Source: Pseudomonas viridiflava
Lineage (GTDB): Bacteria > Pseudomonadota > Gammaproteobacteria > Pseudomonadales > Pseudomonadaceae
Assembly (NCBI RefSeq): GCF_001642795.1
Contig: NZ_LKEH01000043.1
Location: 249-45,633, forward strand
DNA: 45,385 nucleotides
Direction: 5' to 3'
Shown here: positions 15,318-25,407 of the stretch, one piece after another
How positions within the stretch are numbered: the first letter of the stretch is position 1
How the letters are laid out: every line of letters starts with the position of its first letter
Notes under the pieces: model-generated
Told to the model about the DNA's origin: nothing
Databases searched by the model: none
Seen by the model: only the letters and a program-made list of their open reading frames with translations
Translations under genes and position numbers: made by a program

Positions 15318-16564
15318 AAATCCTCTTCATCAGCAGCCTCTACGCACCCGACATCGGCGGCGGCGCGGAAATCATTTTGCAGCGCACCGTAGAAGGCCTG
15401 CAGAAACGCGGCCACGCGGTCGCCGTGCTGGCCACCACCGATCAGCCGGGATTGCACATGACGGCGGTCAACCAGATCAAGGTCTACCGCGCCGGTCTGC
15501 ATAACCTGTACTGGCATTTCACGGCGCAGCGGCCCGGCCGCCTGATCCGACTCGGCTGGCACCTGCGTGACCGCTACAACGTGAGCATGCGCGAGTACGT
15601 TAGTCAGGTCATGGAAATGGAGCAGCCGGACCTGGTGGTGTGCCACAACCTGACCGGCTGGTCGGTCTCGGCATGGGATGAAATCACTGCGTCAGGCCGC
15701 CCCATCGTTCAGGTGCTTCATGACCTCTATCTGCTCTGCCCCAGCAGCACCATGTTCAAGAAAGGCCACAGCTGCCAGCGCCAATGCGTGATGTGCAAGC
15801 AGTTTCGCAAGGGCCATGACGAGCGTTCAGCCCAGGTCAGCACGGTGGTAGGCGTCAGCCAGTACATGCTCGACACCTTGCAGGCCCAGGGCTATTTCAA
15901 GGGCGCCAAAGGCTACGTGGTGCACAACGCAAGCCCCATCCCGTTGGCCCTGCCACAGCAGCGCATTATTGATCCGCAAACGGCAGAGCCGACCAACGCG
16001 CCATTGCGCTTCGGCTATCTGGGCACCCTGTCGGATTCCAAGGGCGTGGGCTGGCTGATCGATCAGTTCCAGCATCTGCCATTCAACGCGACGCTGCAGA
16101 TCGCCGGACGCGGGCAGATCAACGATGAGAAACGCTTCAAGGCAATGGTGACTTCACCGAACATCAGTTTTGTCGGTTACCAGAAGCCCGAAGCGTTCTA
16201 CAGCCAGATCGACGTGGCGGTGGTGCCGTCCATCTGGAACGAGCCTTTCGGCATGGTGGCGGTGGAGGCCTGCGCCTATTCCCGTCCGGTCATCGCCAGC
16301 CGCATGGGTGGATTGACGGAAATCATCCAGGACCAGCTCAACGGTCTGTTGTGCAGCCCGGACGATCCCGATTCGCTGGGGCTGGCGATGCTCAAGCTGC
16401 ACCAGCAGCCCAGCCTGCTGGCACGCCTCAGTGCCCAGGCGCGTAACAGTGTCGCGTCGCTGCTGAACCTGGACCTGATGCTGGACCAGTACGAGACGCT
16501 CTTTGCCCAGACCGTGCTCGACAGCATCACAACGCCCGACCAGCGTCAGTACAACCCTGTCTAG
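15314..16564 (+). CDS. Glycosyltransferase, GT4 family (GT-B fold)
   Basis: A 416-aa transferase. MKILFISSLYAPDIGGGAE gives the glycine-rich N-terminal loop of GT-B enzymes; RFGYLGTLSDSKGVGWLI starts the C-terminal Rossmann domain, and the donor-binding EX7E is in PSIWNEPFGMVAVEACAYSRPV. A Cys-rich insert (CPSSTMF...CQRQCVMC, about residues 140-160) is known in many polysaccharide GT4 enzymes and could bind a metal or be structural. The start overlaps the preceding gene as ATGA, indicating translational coupling. An 88-nt gap follows. Confidence 0.87.
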   Translation: MKILFISSLYAPDIGGGAEIILQRTVEGLQKRGHAVAVLATTDQPGLHMTAVNQIKVYRAGLHNLYWHFTAQRPGRLIRLGWHLRDRYNVSMREYVSQVMEMEQPDLVVCHNLTGWSVSAWDEITASGRPIVQVLHDLYLLCPSSTMFKKGHSCQRQCVMCKQFRKGHDERSAQVSTVVGVSQYMLDTLQAQGYFKGAKGYVVHNASPIPLALPQQRIIDPQTAEPTNAPLRFGYLGTLSDSKGVGWLIDQFQHLPFNATLQIAGRGQINDEKRFKAMVTSPNISFVGYQKPEAFYSQIDVAVVPSIWNEPFGMVAVEACAYSRPVIASRMGGLTEIIQDQLNGLLCSPDDPDSLGLAMLKLHQQPSLLARLSAQARNSVASLLNLDLMLDQYETLFAQTVLDSITTPDQRQYNPV

Positions 16565-16652
16565 GGTCGGGCCATTCACGGCGCAGTGACCTTCATCGGC
16601 ACGTGCTCCGCCAGACCCTGCGGCGCAGCGTGCTTCCCGACTGAGACAAGAC

Positions 16653-18029
16653 ATGTCAAAGCCACCCGCACCCCGTCGACGACGATCATTGACGGTCTTT
16701 CTGCTGGGGCTGTTCACCAGCCTTTTCGCCACGGGCGAGGAACAATTCATCATCGGCGTCGACACGCAACTGATGAGCAGCGATAGCCTGCCGACGCAGG
16801 CGCTCGATTTGCTGGAGCGTGCAGGCGTCAACTCGGTACGCGACAGTGCGTACTGGACCCATGTCGAACCCAGGCGCGGCTTTCTGCGCATCGATCCGCT
16901 CTGGCAGGCCTACCTGAACAGGGTTCGCCAGCATCACTTGAGGCCGCTGCTGATGCTGGGTTACGGCAACCCCTTTTATGACAACCACGCAAAACCGCGT
17001 CATCCCGTCGTGCGCCAGGCATTCGGCAACTACGTGAGTTTCGTCACACAGGAGCTGGCCAACCGGGTCGATCTTTACGAAATCTGGAACGAGTGGGACC
17101 GGGAAAACCCAGTCGATGCCTGGGCGGCGAAGGACTACAGCACGCTGGTCGAGGAAACCGTGGCGCGCCTCAGAGCACAGAAAAAGCCGGTCACGATTCT
17201 GGCGGGTGCCGTCACCAGCCTGGGGATGGAGCTGGGGTTCGCCGAGCAGCTGATCCAGAACGGCCTGCTCAATCAGATAGATGGTCTGTCATTGCATCCC
17301 TATGTGCACTGCCGGACCGAACAGCGCCACACGCCCGAGCGCTGGATTGCCTGGCTGCGCTGGGTCGATGCCGACCTGCGCGCACTGGCGACCCGTCCGG
17401 TGCCGTTGTACCTGACCGAGATGGGCTGGCCGACCGGCACCAGCGAATGCAGCGTCAACGAACAGCACCAGGCCGCCTTTCTGGCGCGCAGCTTCTTTCT
17501 TGCCCGCACGCTGCCGGACATCAAGGGGCTTTGGTGGCACGGACTGATCGACAGCGGCACTGACAGTGAAGACCCGCAGCAGAACTTCGGCCTGCTCAGG
17601 AAAGACCTGAGCGCGAAGCCTGCCTACGCGACGCTCAAGGCCATCAGCAGGACCTTGATGGATTACCAGTACGACGCCGAGAGAAGCCAGGAAATGGATT
17701 CGACGTACCTGCTCAGGTTCAACCGCGGGCAGGAGCAGATTCTGGTGGCCTGGACCACCGGCGCGCCGCGCCTGACCCATGTCGAAGCCAGCAGCGTGCA
17801 GCGCGGCAACGTTGAAATGATCGACAGCGGTCGGCCGGAAAAGGGCCGCTTCGAAACCGATACGCCCTGGAACTGCGCCGACGGCCGCTGTTCGGCCCAG
17901 GTCCGGATCGACGAATTTCCAAAAATCATCAGCCTGGGCATAAGGCCTGCGCTGTTCGCCCAACAAGAACGGGATCGAAGGTCACACGGCCTTCAAAAAA
18001 GCACCCGCATTCACCCTACATCACCATGA
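16653..18029 (+). CDS. PslG-like glycoside hydrolase (GH39/GH-A clan)
   Basis: A 458-aa hydrolase with a basic, hydrophobic N terminus (RRRRSLTVFLLGLFTSLF, residues 8-26) that would export or anchor it at the inner membrane facing the periplasm. The TIM-barrel clan-A catalytic pair is visible: acid/base Glu147 in LYEIWNEWD and nucleophile Glu256 in LYLTEMGWP, about 110 residues apart as in PslG. Hydrolases of this kind trim or edit exopolysaccharide during export and can shed it. The start ATG at 16653 has only a weak ribosome site (GAGACAAGAC). It is surrounded by glycosyltransferase genes of the same operon. Confidence 0.82.
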   Translation: MSKPPAPRRRRSLTVFLLGLFTSLFATGEEQFIIGVDTQLMSSDSLPTQALDLLERAGVNSVRDSAYWTHVEPRRGFLRIDPLWQAYLNRVRQHHLRPLLMLGYGNPFYDNHAKPRHPVVRQAFGNYVSFVTQELANRVDLYEIWNEWDRENPVDAWAAKDYSTLVEETVARLRAQKKPVTILAGAVTSLGMELGFAEQLIQNGLLNQIDGLSLHPYVHCRTEQRHTPERWIAWLRWVDADLRALATRPVPLYLTEMGWPTGTSECSVNEQHQAAFLARSFFLARTLPDIKGLWWHGLIDSGTDSEDPQQNFGLLRKDLSAKPAYATLKAISRTLMDYQYDAERSQEMDSTYLLRFNRGQEQILVAWTTGAPRLTHVEASSVQRGNVEMIDSGRPEKGRFETDTPWNCADGRCSAQVRIDEFPKIISLGIRPALFAQQERDRRSHGLQKSTRIHPTSP

Positions 18030-18047
18030 CCTTGCAGGATGCTTGAG

Positions 18048-19163
18048 ATGATCTTTATCAATTCACGGTTTCTCACCCAGGACGTCAGTGGCGTTCAGCG
18101 TTATGCCGAGCAGATCTGCATGGCGCTGAAAAAGCTGCGCAGCGATCTGGTGTTCGTCGCGCCTCACGGCATCAAACTGCATGAAAGTGCCAAAGCGCTG
18201 AACGTACAGTGCATCGGTAACAACAAGGGTCATCTCTGGGAGCAGATCGACTTGCCGCTGTACCTGCGGCGGCAGAAAAACCCGCTGCTGATCTCCATCA
18301 GCAGTACCGGCCCGATGTTCTACCGGAACCAGATCGCCACCCATCACGACATCAATTACGTACGCTTTCCGCAGAGCTATACCCGGCTCTTCCGACTGGC
18401 CTACCGCACCATCACCCCAATCCTTCTTTCACGCATCAAAACCCTGGTGACCAGCAGCAGCTTCTCCAGAGGCGAGATCTCGCAGTTTTACGGGTTCCCC
18501 GAAAACAGGGTGCTGATCGTGCCGGCAGCGGTGAGCGACAGCTTCCGGCCACGCCCCGTGCAGCCCGATGCCCCGAAATACCTGCTGGCGGTGTCCTCGC
18601 CCGCCGCGCACAAGAACTTCAATCGCATGATCCAGGCCTTTCTCAGCCTGCGGGACCACAACGACTTGCAGTTGCACATTGTGGGCGCCGCCACCGGCAT
18701 CTTCGCCGACCCCAACCTGCAACGCCTGGCCTGCCGTGATCCACGCATTCGGTTTCTGGGGCGGCTCAGCGACGCCGAACTGATCGAGCAGTATCAGGGT
18801 GCGACCGCGTTTGTGTTTCCGTCCTTGTACGAAGGCTTCGGCATACCGCCGCTGGAAGCCCAGGCGTGCGGCTGTCCAGTACTGGCCGCCAACGCTGCCT
18901 CGATTCCGGAAGTGCTGCAGGCCAGTGCGCTGTATTTCGATCCGCTGGACGTCAGCCACATGGCGGCGGCCATGCACCGGGTACTGGTCGACGCCCCGCT
19001 GCGCGATGCGTTGCGCCTGCACGGGCTGAACAACGTGAAACGCTTTTCCTGGGAATTGTCCGCGCACCGCCTTTCCCAGCGCATCGATGCCCTGATGGAA
19101 CCTGAACCGGTGCTGCTCGGCAAACAGCGCATCAGTCCCGAATCCTCTTCAAGCAAACCCTGA
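18048..19163 (+). CDS. Glycosyltransferase, GT4 family
   Basis: A 371-aa GT-B transferase similar in style to mannosyltransferases such as WbdB/MtfB: MIFINSRFLTQDVSGVQRYAEQI at the start, a middle VTSSSFSRGEIS, then LLAVSSPAAHKNFNRMIQAF and the donor site EGFGIPPLEAQACGCPVLAAN. An ATG at 18039 is in frame, but the ATG at 18048 has GCAGGA about 8 nt upstream and starts directly at the first beta strand. It follows the hydrolase by 18 nt and is followed by a 73-nt gap that contains a 7-bp inverted repeat (AGGCGCG/CGCGCCT, 19183-19202). Confidence 0.85.
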   Translation: MIFINSRFLTQDVSGVQRYAEQICMALKKLRSDLVFVAPHGIKLHESAKALNVQCIGNNKGHLWEQIDLPLYLRRQKNPLLISISSTGPMFYRNQIATHHDINYVRFPQSYTRLFRLAYRTITPILLSRIKTLVTSSSFSRGEISQFYGFPENRVLIVPAAVSDSFRPRPVQPDAPKYLLAVSSPAAHKNFNRMIQAFLSLRDHNDLQLHIVGAATGIFADPNLQRLACRDPRIRFLGRLSDAELIEQYQGATAFVFPSLYEGFGIPPLEAQACGCPVLAANAASIPEVLQASALYFDPLDVSHMAAAMHRVLVDAPLRDALRLHGLNNVKRFSWELSAHRLSQRIDALMEPEPVLLGKQRISPESSSSKP

Positions 19164-19236
19164 ACCAATAACAGCAACGTCAAGGCGCGCCCTGTCGCGC
19201 CTGCAGTAGAGCGAGCGAATACAGCAAGGAATCTCC

Positions 19237-20457
19237 ATGAGAATTGCGATCGTCCACGACTGGCTGGTGACTTATGCCGGTGCCGAGCGTGTGCTGGCTT
19301 CACTGATCAATATCTGGCCGGAAGCCGACCTGTTTGCCGTGATTGATTTCCTGAGCGATGAAGACCGCGCTCACCTGCACGGCAAGGTCGCCACCACCAC
19401 GTTCATCCAGAACCTGCCAAACGCCAGAAAACGCTACCAGCGCTACCTGCCCCTGATGCCGCTGGCCATCGAGCAACTGGACCTGTCCGGTTACGACCTG
19501 ATCATCAGCAGCAGCCATGCCGTGGCCAAGGGCGTGCTGAGCGGGCCGGATCAATTGCACATCAGCTACATCCATTCACCGATTCGTTATGCCTGGGACC
19601 TGCAACACCAGTACCTGCGCGAAGCGGGGTTGAACACCGGCATCAAGGGCCGGCTGGCGCGGCTGATACTGCATTACATCCGCCTGTGGGACCAGCGCAC
19701 CTCGGCCGGTGTGGACGCCTTCATTGCCAACTCGGGGTTTATCGGCGCACGTATATGCAAGGCGTATCGACGCGAATCGACGGTCATCTACCCACCGGTC
19801 GATACGCTCGGGTTCACCGCCAACGGCACGCGCGGCGACTTCTATTTCACCGCCTCGCGCATGGTGCCCTACAAGCGCATGCCGATGATTGTCGAAGCCT
19901 TCGCTGCCATGCCGGACAAACGTCTGATCATGATCGGCGATGGGCCTGACCTGGCCAAGGCGCAGGCCATCGCGCGCCTGGCGCCCAACATCACGCTGAT
20001 GGGTTTCCAGCCGGCGAGCGTTCTGATCGAGCACATGCGCACCGCCAAAGCCTTCGTGTTCGCGGCCGAAGAGGATTTCGGCATCAGTCCGGTGGAAGCC
20101 CAGGCCTGCGGCACACCGGTGATCGCCTTCGGCAAGGGCGGTGCACTGGAGACCGTTCGCGGGCTGGACCATCCACATCCTACCGGGGTGTTCTATCCGC
20201 AGCAGACGGTTGAATCACTGATCGCAGCAGTCAACGAGTTCGAGAGCGCGCAGGCGCGAATCACCGTACAGGCCTGTCGCGCCAACGCCGAGCGGTTCTC
20301 GATTGCCCGCTTCGAGCAGGAAGTCAAAGCCTTCGTCGACGACCACCTGGCCGCCGCGCACCTGTCCCGCCTGCCTGCGCAGCCCTGGACACCCCAGACC
20401 TCGCAGAGTCTTGCCAGCGAGTTGCCGTCCCGAGTCGTTCCCATCAAATCCGTTTGA
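19237..20457 (+). CDS. Glycosyltransferase, GT4 family (WbaZ-like)
   Basis: A 406-aa GT-B transferase. MRIAIVHDWLVTYAGAERVLASL is the start seen in WbaZ-type mannosyltransferases, followed by YDLIISSSHAVAKGVL, ISYIHSPIRYAWDLQ and the donor site EEDFGISPVEAQACGTPVIAFGKGG. AAGGA is 6 nt before the ATG. Position between another GT4 gene and the initiating transferase suggests that it adds an early sugar to the lipid-linked chain, but order in the operon does not prove order in the pathway. Confidence 0.87.
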   Translation: MRIAIVHDWLVTYAGAERVLASLINIWPEADLFAVIDFLSDEDRAHLHGKVATTTFIQNLPNARKRYQRYLPLMPLAIEQLDLSGYDLIISSSHAVAKGVLSGPDQLHISYIHSPIRYAWDLQHQYLREAGLNTGIKGRLARLILHYIRLWDQRTSAGVDAFIANSGFIGARICKAYRRESTVIYPPVDTLGFTANGTRGDFYFTASRMVPYKRMPMIVEAFAAMPDKRLIMIGDGPDLAKAQAIARLAPNITLMGFQPASVLIEHMRTAKAFVFAAEEDFGISPVEAQACGTPVIAFGKGGALETVRGLDHPHPTGVFYPQQTVESLIAAVNEFESAQARITVQACRANAERFSIARFEQEVKAFVDDHLAAAHLSRLPAQPWTPQTSQSLASELPSRVVPIKSV

Positions 20458-20469
20458 GCGAGCACCGTC

Positions 20470-21879
<1,410 letters not shown>

Positions 21880-22042
21880 CATTCCATTGACTAGACGACG
21901 GCTCCGGCAGCCTTTGCCCGGAGGGAGGTATGTGCGCGCGCTAAAAACGATCACGACGTGGACCGGTGCTGCTGCCGGTAGTGGAAATGGACGTAACGAA
22001 ATCATTCAGGTGCAAGGCGCACCGTCACGAAGGAACACACCC

Positions 22043-23131
22043 ATGAATCGAAGCCTGGCTGTCCTGCTGCTCTCCTCCCTGATCCTGCAGGGGTGCGTAT
22101 TCGCTCCCGGCCAACACATGACACCCGGCGATGTCACCACCAGCGACCCGGACGAACCCAAGGCGCAACTGGTCGATATCAGCCCGAAAACCCTGCAGCA
22201 ACAGCAGCAGAACACCGCTACGGATACCAAGGCTTTACCTGCCGAATTGTTGAACTACAAGACCCCGGAATACATTGTCGGGCCTGGCGATACGCTGCTG
22301 GTGACCGTCTTCGAACACCCCGAGCTGACCGCGCCCGGTTCGCAGGACCAACTGGATGCCAATACCCGCGAGGTGCTGAGCGACGGCACACTGTTTTTCC
22401 CGTACGTCGGCAGGATCCGCGCGGGCGGCAAGACCGTCAGCCAGATTCGTGAACAACTGCGCATGGGCCTTGCGCCGCAGTACACCGAGGTCAAGGTCGA
22501 CGTGAAGGTGCTGCGCTACAACAGCCAGCGCGTGCTGCTGTCCGGCTCGTTCAAAAGCCCTGGCCCGCAGTCGATCACCAACATTCCTTTGAGCCTGGTG
22601 CAGGCCATCAGCGTCGCAGGCATCGACCTCACCGACGCCAACCTGGCAGGCCTGACGCTGCGCCGTGATGGCCGTGATTACATGATCGACATCGACTCGC
22701 TGAACCGCAAAGGCTCGCAACTCAGTAAGGTCTTCCTCAAGGATGGCGACTACCTGCACCTCAACAGCGCCTCCAAGAACAAGATCTATGTGTTGGGTGA
22801 AGTGCGTAATCCGCAGGTGATTTCGTTTGCCACCACCAACGTGACCCTGCTCGAGGCGCTGGGCAATTCCGGCGGCCTGAGTCCGGACAGCGCCGATGGC
22901 GACGCGGTGTATGTGATCCGCGGCGCAGAGAACTTCGCCAATGCACCGTCCACCGTGTATCACCTGAACGCCAAGAAGCCTACGGCCTACCTGCTGGCCG
23001 GACAGTTCGAACTCAAGGCTCAGGATGTGGTGTTCGTAGGTCCGGCCAACATCACGCGGTGGAGTCGCTTCATCAGCCAGCTGCTCGGCTCGGCCAGCGT
23101 GGTACAGACCGGGGCCGCCTTCCGTAACTGA
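22043..23131 (+). CDS. wza: Polysaccharide export outer-membrane lipoprotein (Wza-like)
   Basis: A 362-aa lipoprotein that forms the outer-membrane export channel with Wzc. The signal peptide ends in the lipobox LILQGC (Cys18). The polysaccharide export domain follows (YIVGPGDTLLVTVFEHPEL, GTLFFPYVGRIRAGGKT, about 75-150), then two SLBB-type domains (VLLSGSFKSPGPQ, KIYVLGEVRNPQVI). The start is the ATG at 22043 with AAGGA 9 nt upstream; an in-frame earlier start at 21887 would hide the signal peptide. The 163-nt gap before it holds only a hairpin CTCCGG/CCGGAG (21902-21923). It is the last gene of the operon, followed by a terminator. Confidence 0.92.
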   Translation: MNRSLAVLLLSSLILQGCVFAPGQHMTPGDVTTSDPDEPKAQLVDISPKTLQQQQQNTATDTKALPAELLNYKTPEYIVGPGDTLLVTVFEHPELTAPGSQDQLDANTREVLSDGTLFFPYVGRIRAGGKTVSQIREQLRMGLAPQYTEVKVDVKVLRYNSQRVLLSGSFKSPGPQSITNIPLSLVQAISVAGIDLTDANLAGLTLRRDGRDYMIDIDSLNRKGSQLSKVFLKDGDYLHLNSASKNKIYVLGEVRNPQVISFATTNVTLLEALGNSGGLSPDSADGDAVYVIRGAENFANAPSTVYHLNAKKPTAYLLAGQFELKAQDVVFVGPANITRWSRFISQLLGSASVVQTGAAFRN

Positions 23132-23153
23132 TCCGCTCGACGCTTGAATCTTG

Positions 23154-23184
23154 TCCCTGCCACTTCGGTTGCAGGGATTTTTTT
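23154..23184 (+). terminator. Rho-independent terminator of the polysaccharide operon
   Basis: TCCCTGC (23154-23160) pairs with GCAGGGA (23171-23177) around a 10-nt loop and is followed by seven T. It lies 23 nt after the wza stop codon, so it closes the 17.6-kb operon. Confidence 0.88.
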
Positions 23185-23217
23185 GCCTGCGGTTTGGGTT
23201 TTTGTAGTGATGACACC

Positions 23218-23290
23218 GATCGTGCCGATGCTCTGCGTCGGCATGCAGCCCGTGAAGCTCCGCGTCACACATGTCACAGACTGCTGATTC
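23218..23290. repeat. Intergenic repeat, right-arm copy
   Basis: GATCGTGCCGATGCTCTGCG and the following bases to 23268 align with the right arm of the palindromic repeat at 27950-27998 (same order, few mismatches). The extra tail to 23290 (GTCACAGACTGCTGATTCAG) resembles the end of the fragment at 36415-36455. It lies between the terminator and the ssuE-type gene. The 316 nt from 23185 to 23500 hold no gene. Confidence 0.75.
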
Positions 23291-23422
23291 AGTGAATCCA
23301 GGCACTGGGTTCAAGTCACCTTAAGTGTTGCTGGCGCAACAGCCGTTCAACAGTTGCCCGGTTTTTCAGCAGCCAGTGCACAGGGGCGTTTTCACCGGAA
23401 GAAGGCCACCGACCCAGCGTTT

Positions 23423-23467
23423 CAGGGGCATAACCCCCTGCACAGCGCGCTGGCACACAAGCTGCTT
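23423..23467 (+). promoter_or_regulatory. Candidate sigma54 promoter with upstream inverted repeat
   Basis: TGGCACACAAGCTGCTT (23451-23467) has the -24 GG and -12 GC exactly 10 nt apart and a full TGGCAC box; the -12 part is CTGC instead of TTGC. Its start site would be near 23477, 24 nt before the FMN reductase ATG. Just upstream an inverted repeat CAGGGG-CATAAC-CCCCTG (23423-23440) could be an activator or repressor site. SfnR, a sigma54 activator of sulfur genes, is encoded at 43984-45090. Confidence 0.65.
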
Positions 23468-23500
23468 TACAGCCTTACGCTTATCGCAAGGAATTCCCGC

Positions 23501-24082
23501 ATGCTCGTTGTTTCACTGTCAGGCAGTCCCTCCCCAAAATCCCGTTCAGGCGTTGTGCTGGCTCACGCTGGTCGCTGGTTGCAAAACCACGGCGTCGGTG
23601 TGACCACGTTGCGCATTCGTGACTTCAACGCCGAAGATTTGCTGTTCGCGAAATTCGACAGTCCGCAAGTACTGGAATTTGTCGAAGCGGTCCGGCAGGC
23701 CGACGGTCTGCTGATCGGCACGCCGGTCTACAAGGCCTCGTTTTCCGGGGCGCTGAAAACCCTGCTCGACCTTCTGCCCGAGCGCGCCCTGCACGGCAAG
23801 GTGGTGCTGCCACTGGCAACCGGCGGCAGCATCGCGCACATGCTGGCGGTGGATTACGCCTTGAAGCCTGTGCTGTCAGCGCTCAAATCCCAGGAAGTGC
23901 TGCACGGCATCTTCGCTATCGATACCCAGATCACTTATGGCGACAACGAGGAAGGCGGCACGCTGGACGAAGTCCTCACCGAGCGACTGAACGAAGGGCT
24001 CGAACACTTTTACCTGAGCCTGCAACACCGGCTTCAGGCACGGCACAAGGCGGCGGGTGGGCATTTGCAGTTGGCGTTGTGA
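23501..24082 (+). CDS. ssuE: NADPH-dependent FMN reductase (SsuE type)
   Basis: A 193-aa flavin reductase that supplies FMNH2 to alkanesulfonate monooxygenases. It follows E. coli SsuE closely as I remember it: VVSLSGSPSPKSRSG, GTPVYKASFSGALKTLLDLL, LPERALHGKVVLPLATGG and VDYALKPVLSALK. Tyr119 occupies the place of the tyrosine that forms the SsuE pi-helix. The ATG at 23501 has CAAGGA upstream; a longer open frame from 23354 would run through the promoter. No ssuADCB genes follow, so it is a solitary gene; its partner could be the MsuD encoded at 42845. A sigma54-type promoter precedes it. SsuE versus MsuE is not certain. Confidence 0.87.
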   Translation: MLVVSLSGSPSPKSRSGVVLAHAGRWLQNHGVGVTTLRIRDFNAEDLLFAKFDSPQVLEFVEAVRQADGLLIGTPVYKASFSGALKTLLDLLPERALHGKVVLPLATGGSIAHMLAVDYALKPVLSALKSQEVLHGIFAIDTQITYGDNEEGGTLDEVLTERLNEGLEHFYLSLQHRLQARHKAAGGHLQLAL

Positions 24083-24153
24083 TGGGCTGATTTTGCTCTC
24101 GCAGCACAACACAGGACGGTGGGAGGCCTTCATTCTGCGCCACATTCAAGAGC

Positions 24154-24237
24154 GGACGCGGAGCGTCCTGGGCGGTGTTACCACGCGGAGCGTAGGAACG
24201 ATCAGCGTGATCTCAAGCACGCCGATCATGCCCATGC
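24154..24237. repeat. Intergenic repeat, left-arm copy
   Basis: GGACGCGGAGCGTCCTG and the following ACCACGCGGAGCGTAGGAACGATC align with the left arm at 27884-27936. The remainder (CTCAAGCACGCCGATCATGCC) aligns with 36147-36172, so this copy and the one at 36091 form a sub-family. It lies between two convergent genes. Confidence 0.75.
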
Positions 24238-24285
24238 TTGTGCTCACTCGCTGCGACCACGGACTGTGGGCAATTCAGAGCAGGC

Positions 24286-24894
24286 TCAATGCTCGATGAA
24301 CAGTGGATACAATGACGCCACCAGCAACGCCGCCATCACCCCATTGAAAATCCGCAGTCCGACAGGATCGCGCAGTACGTTGCGCAGCAGGCTGCCGAAG
24401 CCGGCCCAGATGCCGACGCTTGGCAGGTTGATCAAGGCGAATACGCCCGAGATGATGACCACGTTGGTGAAGTAGCCCTGCATCGGCGTGTAGGTGCTGA
24501 TCGCGCCAATCGCCATGATCCAGGCCTTGGGGTTGACCCACTGGAACAGTGCCGCGCCCATGAAGCTCATCGGCTCGCCGCGGCTTTCGCTGGAATCGGA
24601 GGCCGGGCCGGAGGTGGCGATTTTCCAGGCCAGATAAAGCAGATAGGCAGCGCCCACGTAGCGCAACAGGGTGTAGAGCATCGGCCAGGCCTTGAACACG
24701 CTACCCAGACCAAAACCTACCGCCAGAACCAGAACGAAGAAACCGATGCTGATGCCCAGCATGTGTGGCAGCGTCCGGCCGAAACCGAAGTTGACGCCCG
24801 AAGCCAGCAACATCATGTTGTTGGGGCCGGGGGTCACCGAAGTGACGAAGGCAAACAGCGCAAAGGCCAGCAGTAGATCCAGAGAGAACGGCAT
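24286..24894 (-). CDS. LysE/RhtB-family amino-acid exporter
   Basis: A 202-aa inner-membrane translocator with about six hydrophobic segments. The family signature is at the N terminus: FVTSVTPGPNNMMLLASGVNFG (residues 16-37), followed by LPHMLGISIGFFVLVLAVGFGLG and the FQWVNPKAWIMAIGAISTY block near residue 115. Members export basic or neutral amino acids; the substrate here is unknown. The start is an ATG without a strong ribosome site. It is a single gene, convergent with the FMN reductase gene across a repeat element. Confidence 0.87.
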   Translation of the reverse strand: MPFSLDLLLAFALFAFVTSVTPGPNNMMLLASGVNFGFGRTLPHMLGISIGFFVLVLAVGFGLGSVFKAWPMLYTLLRYVGAAYLLYLAWKIATSGPASDSSESRGEPMSFMGAALFQWVNPKAWIMAIGAISTYTPMQGYFTNVVIISGVFALINLPSVGIWAGFGSLLRNVLRDPVGLRIFNGVMAALLVASLYPLFIEH

Positions 24895-25027
24895 GACGCG
24901 ATCCAGGTGTCTGTGAAACTGTGAGTCGGGTACTCACCCTATCGAAAGATCGACAGCAAACACATGGACAGTTAAACGAAGTTTCTTACCATACAGTTTG
25001 AACAGAATTCTCGTTCGGGCCTGACTG

Positions 25028-25309
25028 TTAACCCTGTGGGTTCTGGCTCAGTGTGCCGCGATCAACGCTGATTTCACCCTGGTTGTCGAACTGACGAACC
25101 TGCTGGATCTGCGGGTCTGCAAGGAGCTGGGCCTTGCGCGCCTCATACTCTTCGAAGGACAGACCGCGACGATTCAGGTCTTCCATCGCAAGTTGATGGC
25201 TCTCTTCGACCGAGTAGGGGCGCAGTTCGACCGCATGGTGAGTCGAGCAACCGGAGACCAGTGCGACGGTGAATGACAGAACAAGAGCAAGGGCAAGTAA
25301 ACGGTTCAT
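25028..25309 (-). CDS. Small predicted lipoprotein, function unknown
   Basis: A 93-residue protein with a lipoprotein signal, MNRLLALALVLSFTVALVSGC, lipobox VSGC ending at Cys21. The mature part is polar and helical in character (SVEESHQLAMEDLNRRGLSFEEYEARKAQLL) and ends in DRGTLSQNPQG. Its segment GLSFEEYEARKAQLL looks like a short helical SHOCT-type motif, which is a guess. An in-frame ATG eight codons upstream (25333) is possible, but GGAGGC lies 5 nt before the ATG chosen here. Confidence 0.7.
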   Translation of the reverse strand: MNRLLALALVLSFTVALVSGCSTHHAVELRPYSVEESHQLAMEDLNRRGLSFEEYEARKAQLLADPQIQQVRQFDNQGEISVDRGTLSQNPQG

Positions 25310-25407
25310 GGCGGGCCTCCAGGCTGGCTTCATTTCGGGAATGAAGCAAGGTTACGCCCCGGCCCTTCACGGCAAAAATCAACTGCCGTGATAGTGGCTA
25401 TCGACTT

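Noticed and set aside
21902..21923. Hairpin CTCCGG/CCGGAG before wza as a terminator
   Set aside because: It has no T run after it and lies between genes of one operon; it may be an internal structure only.
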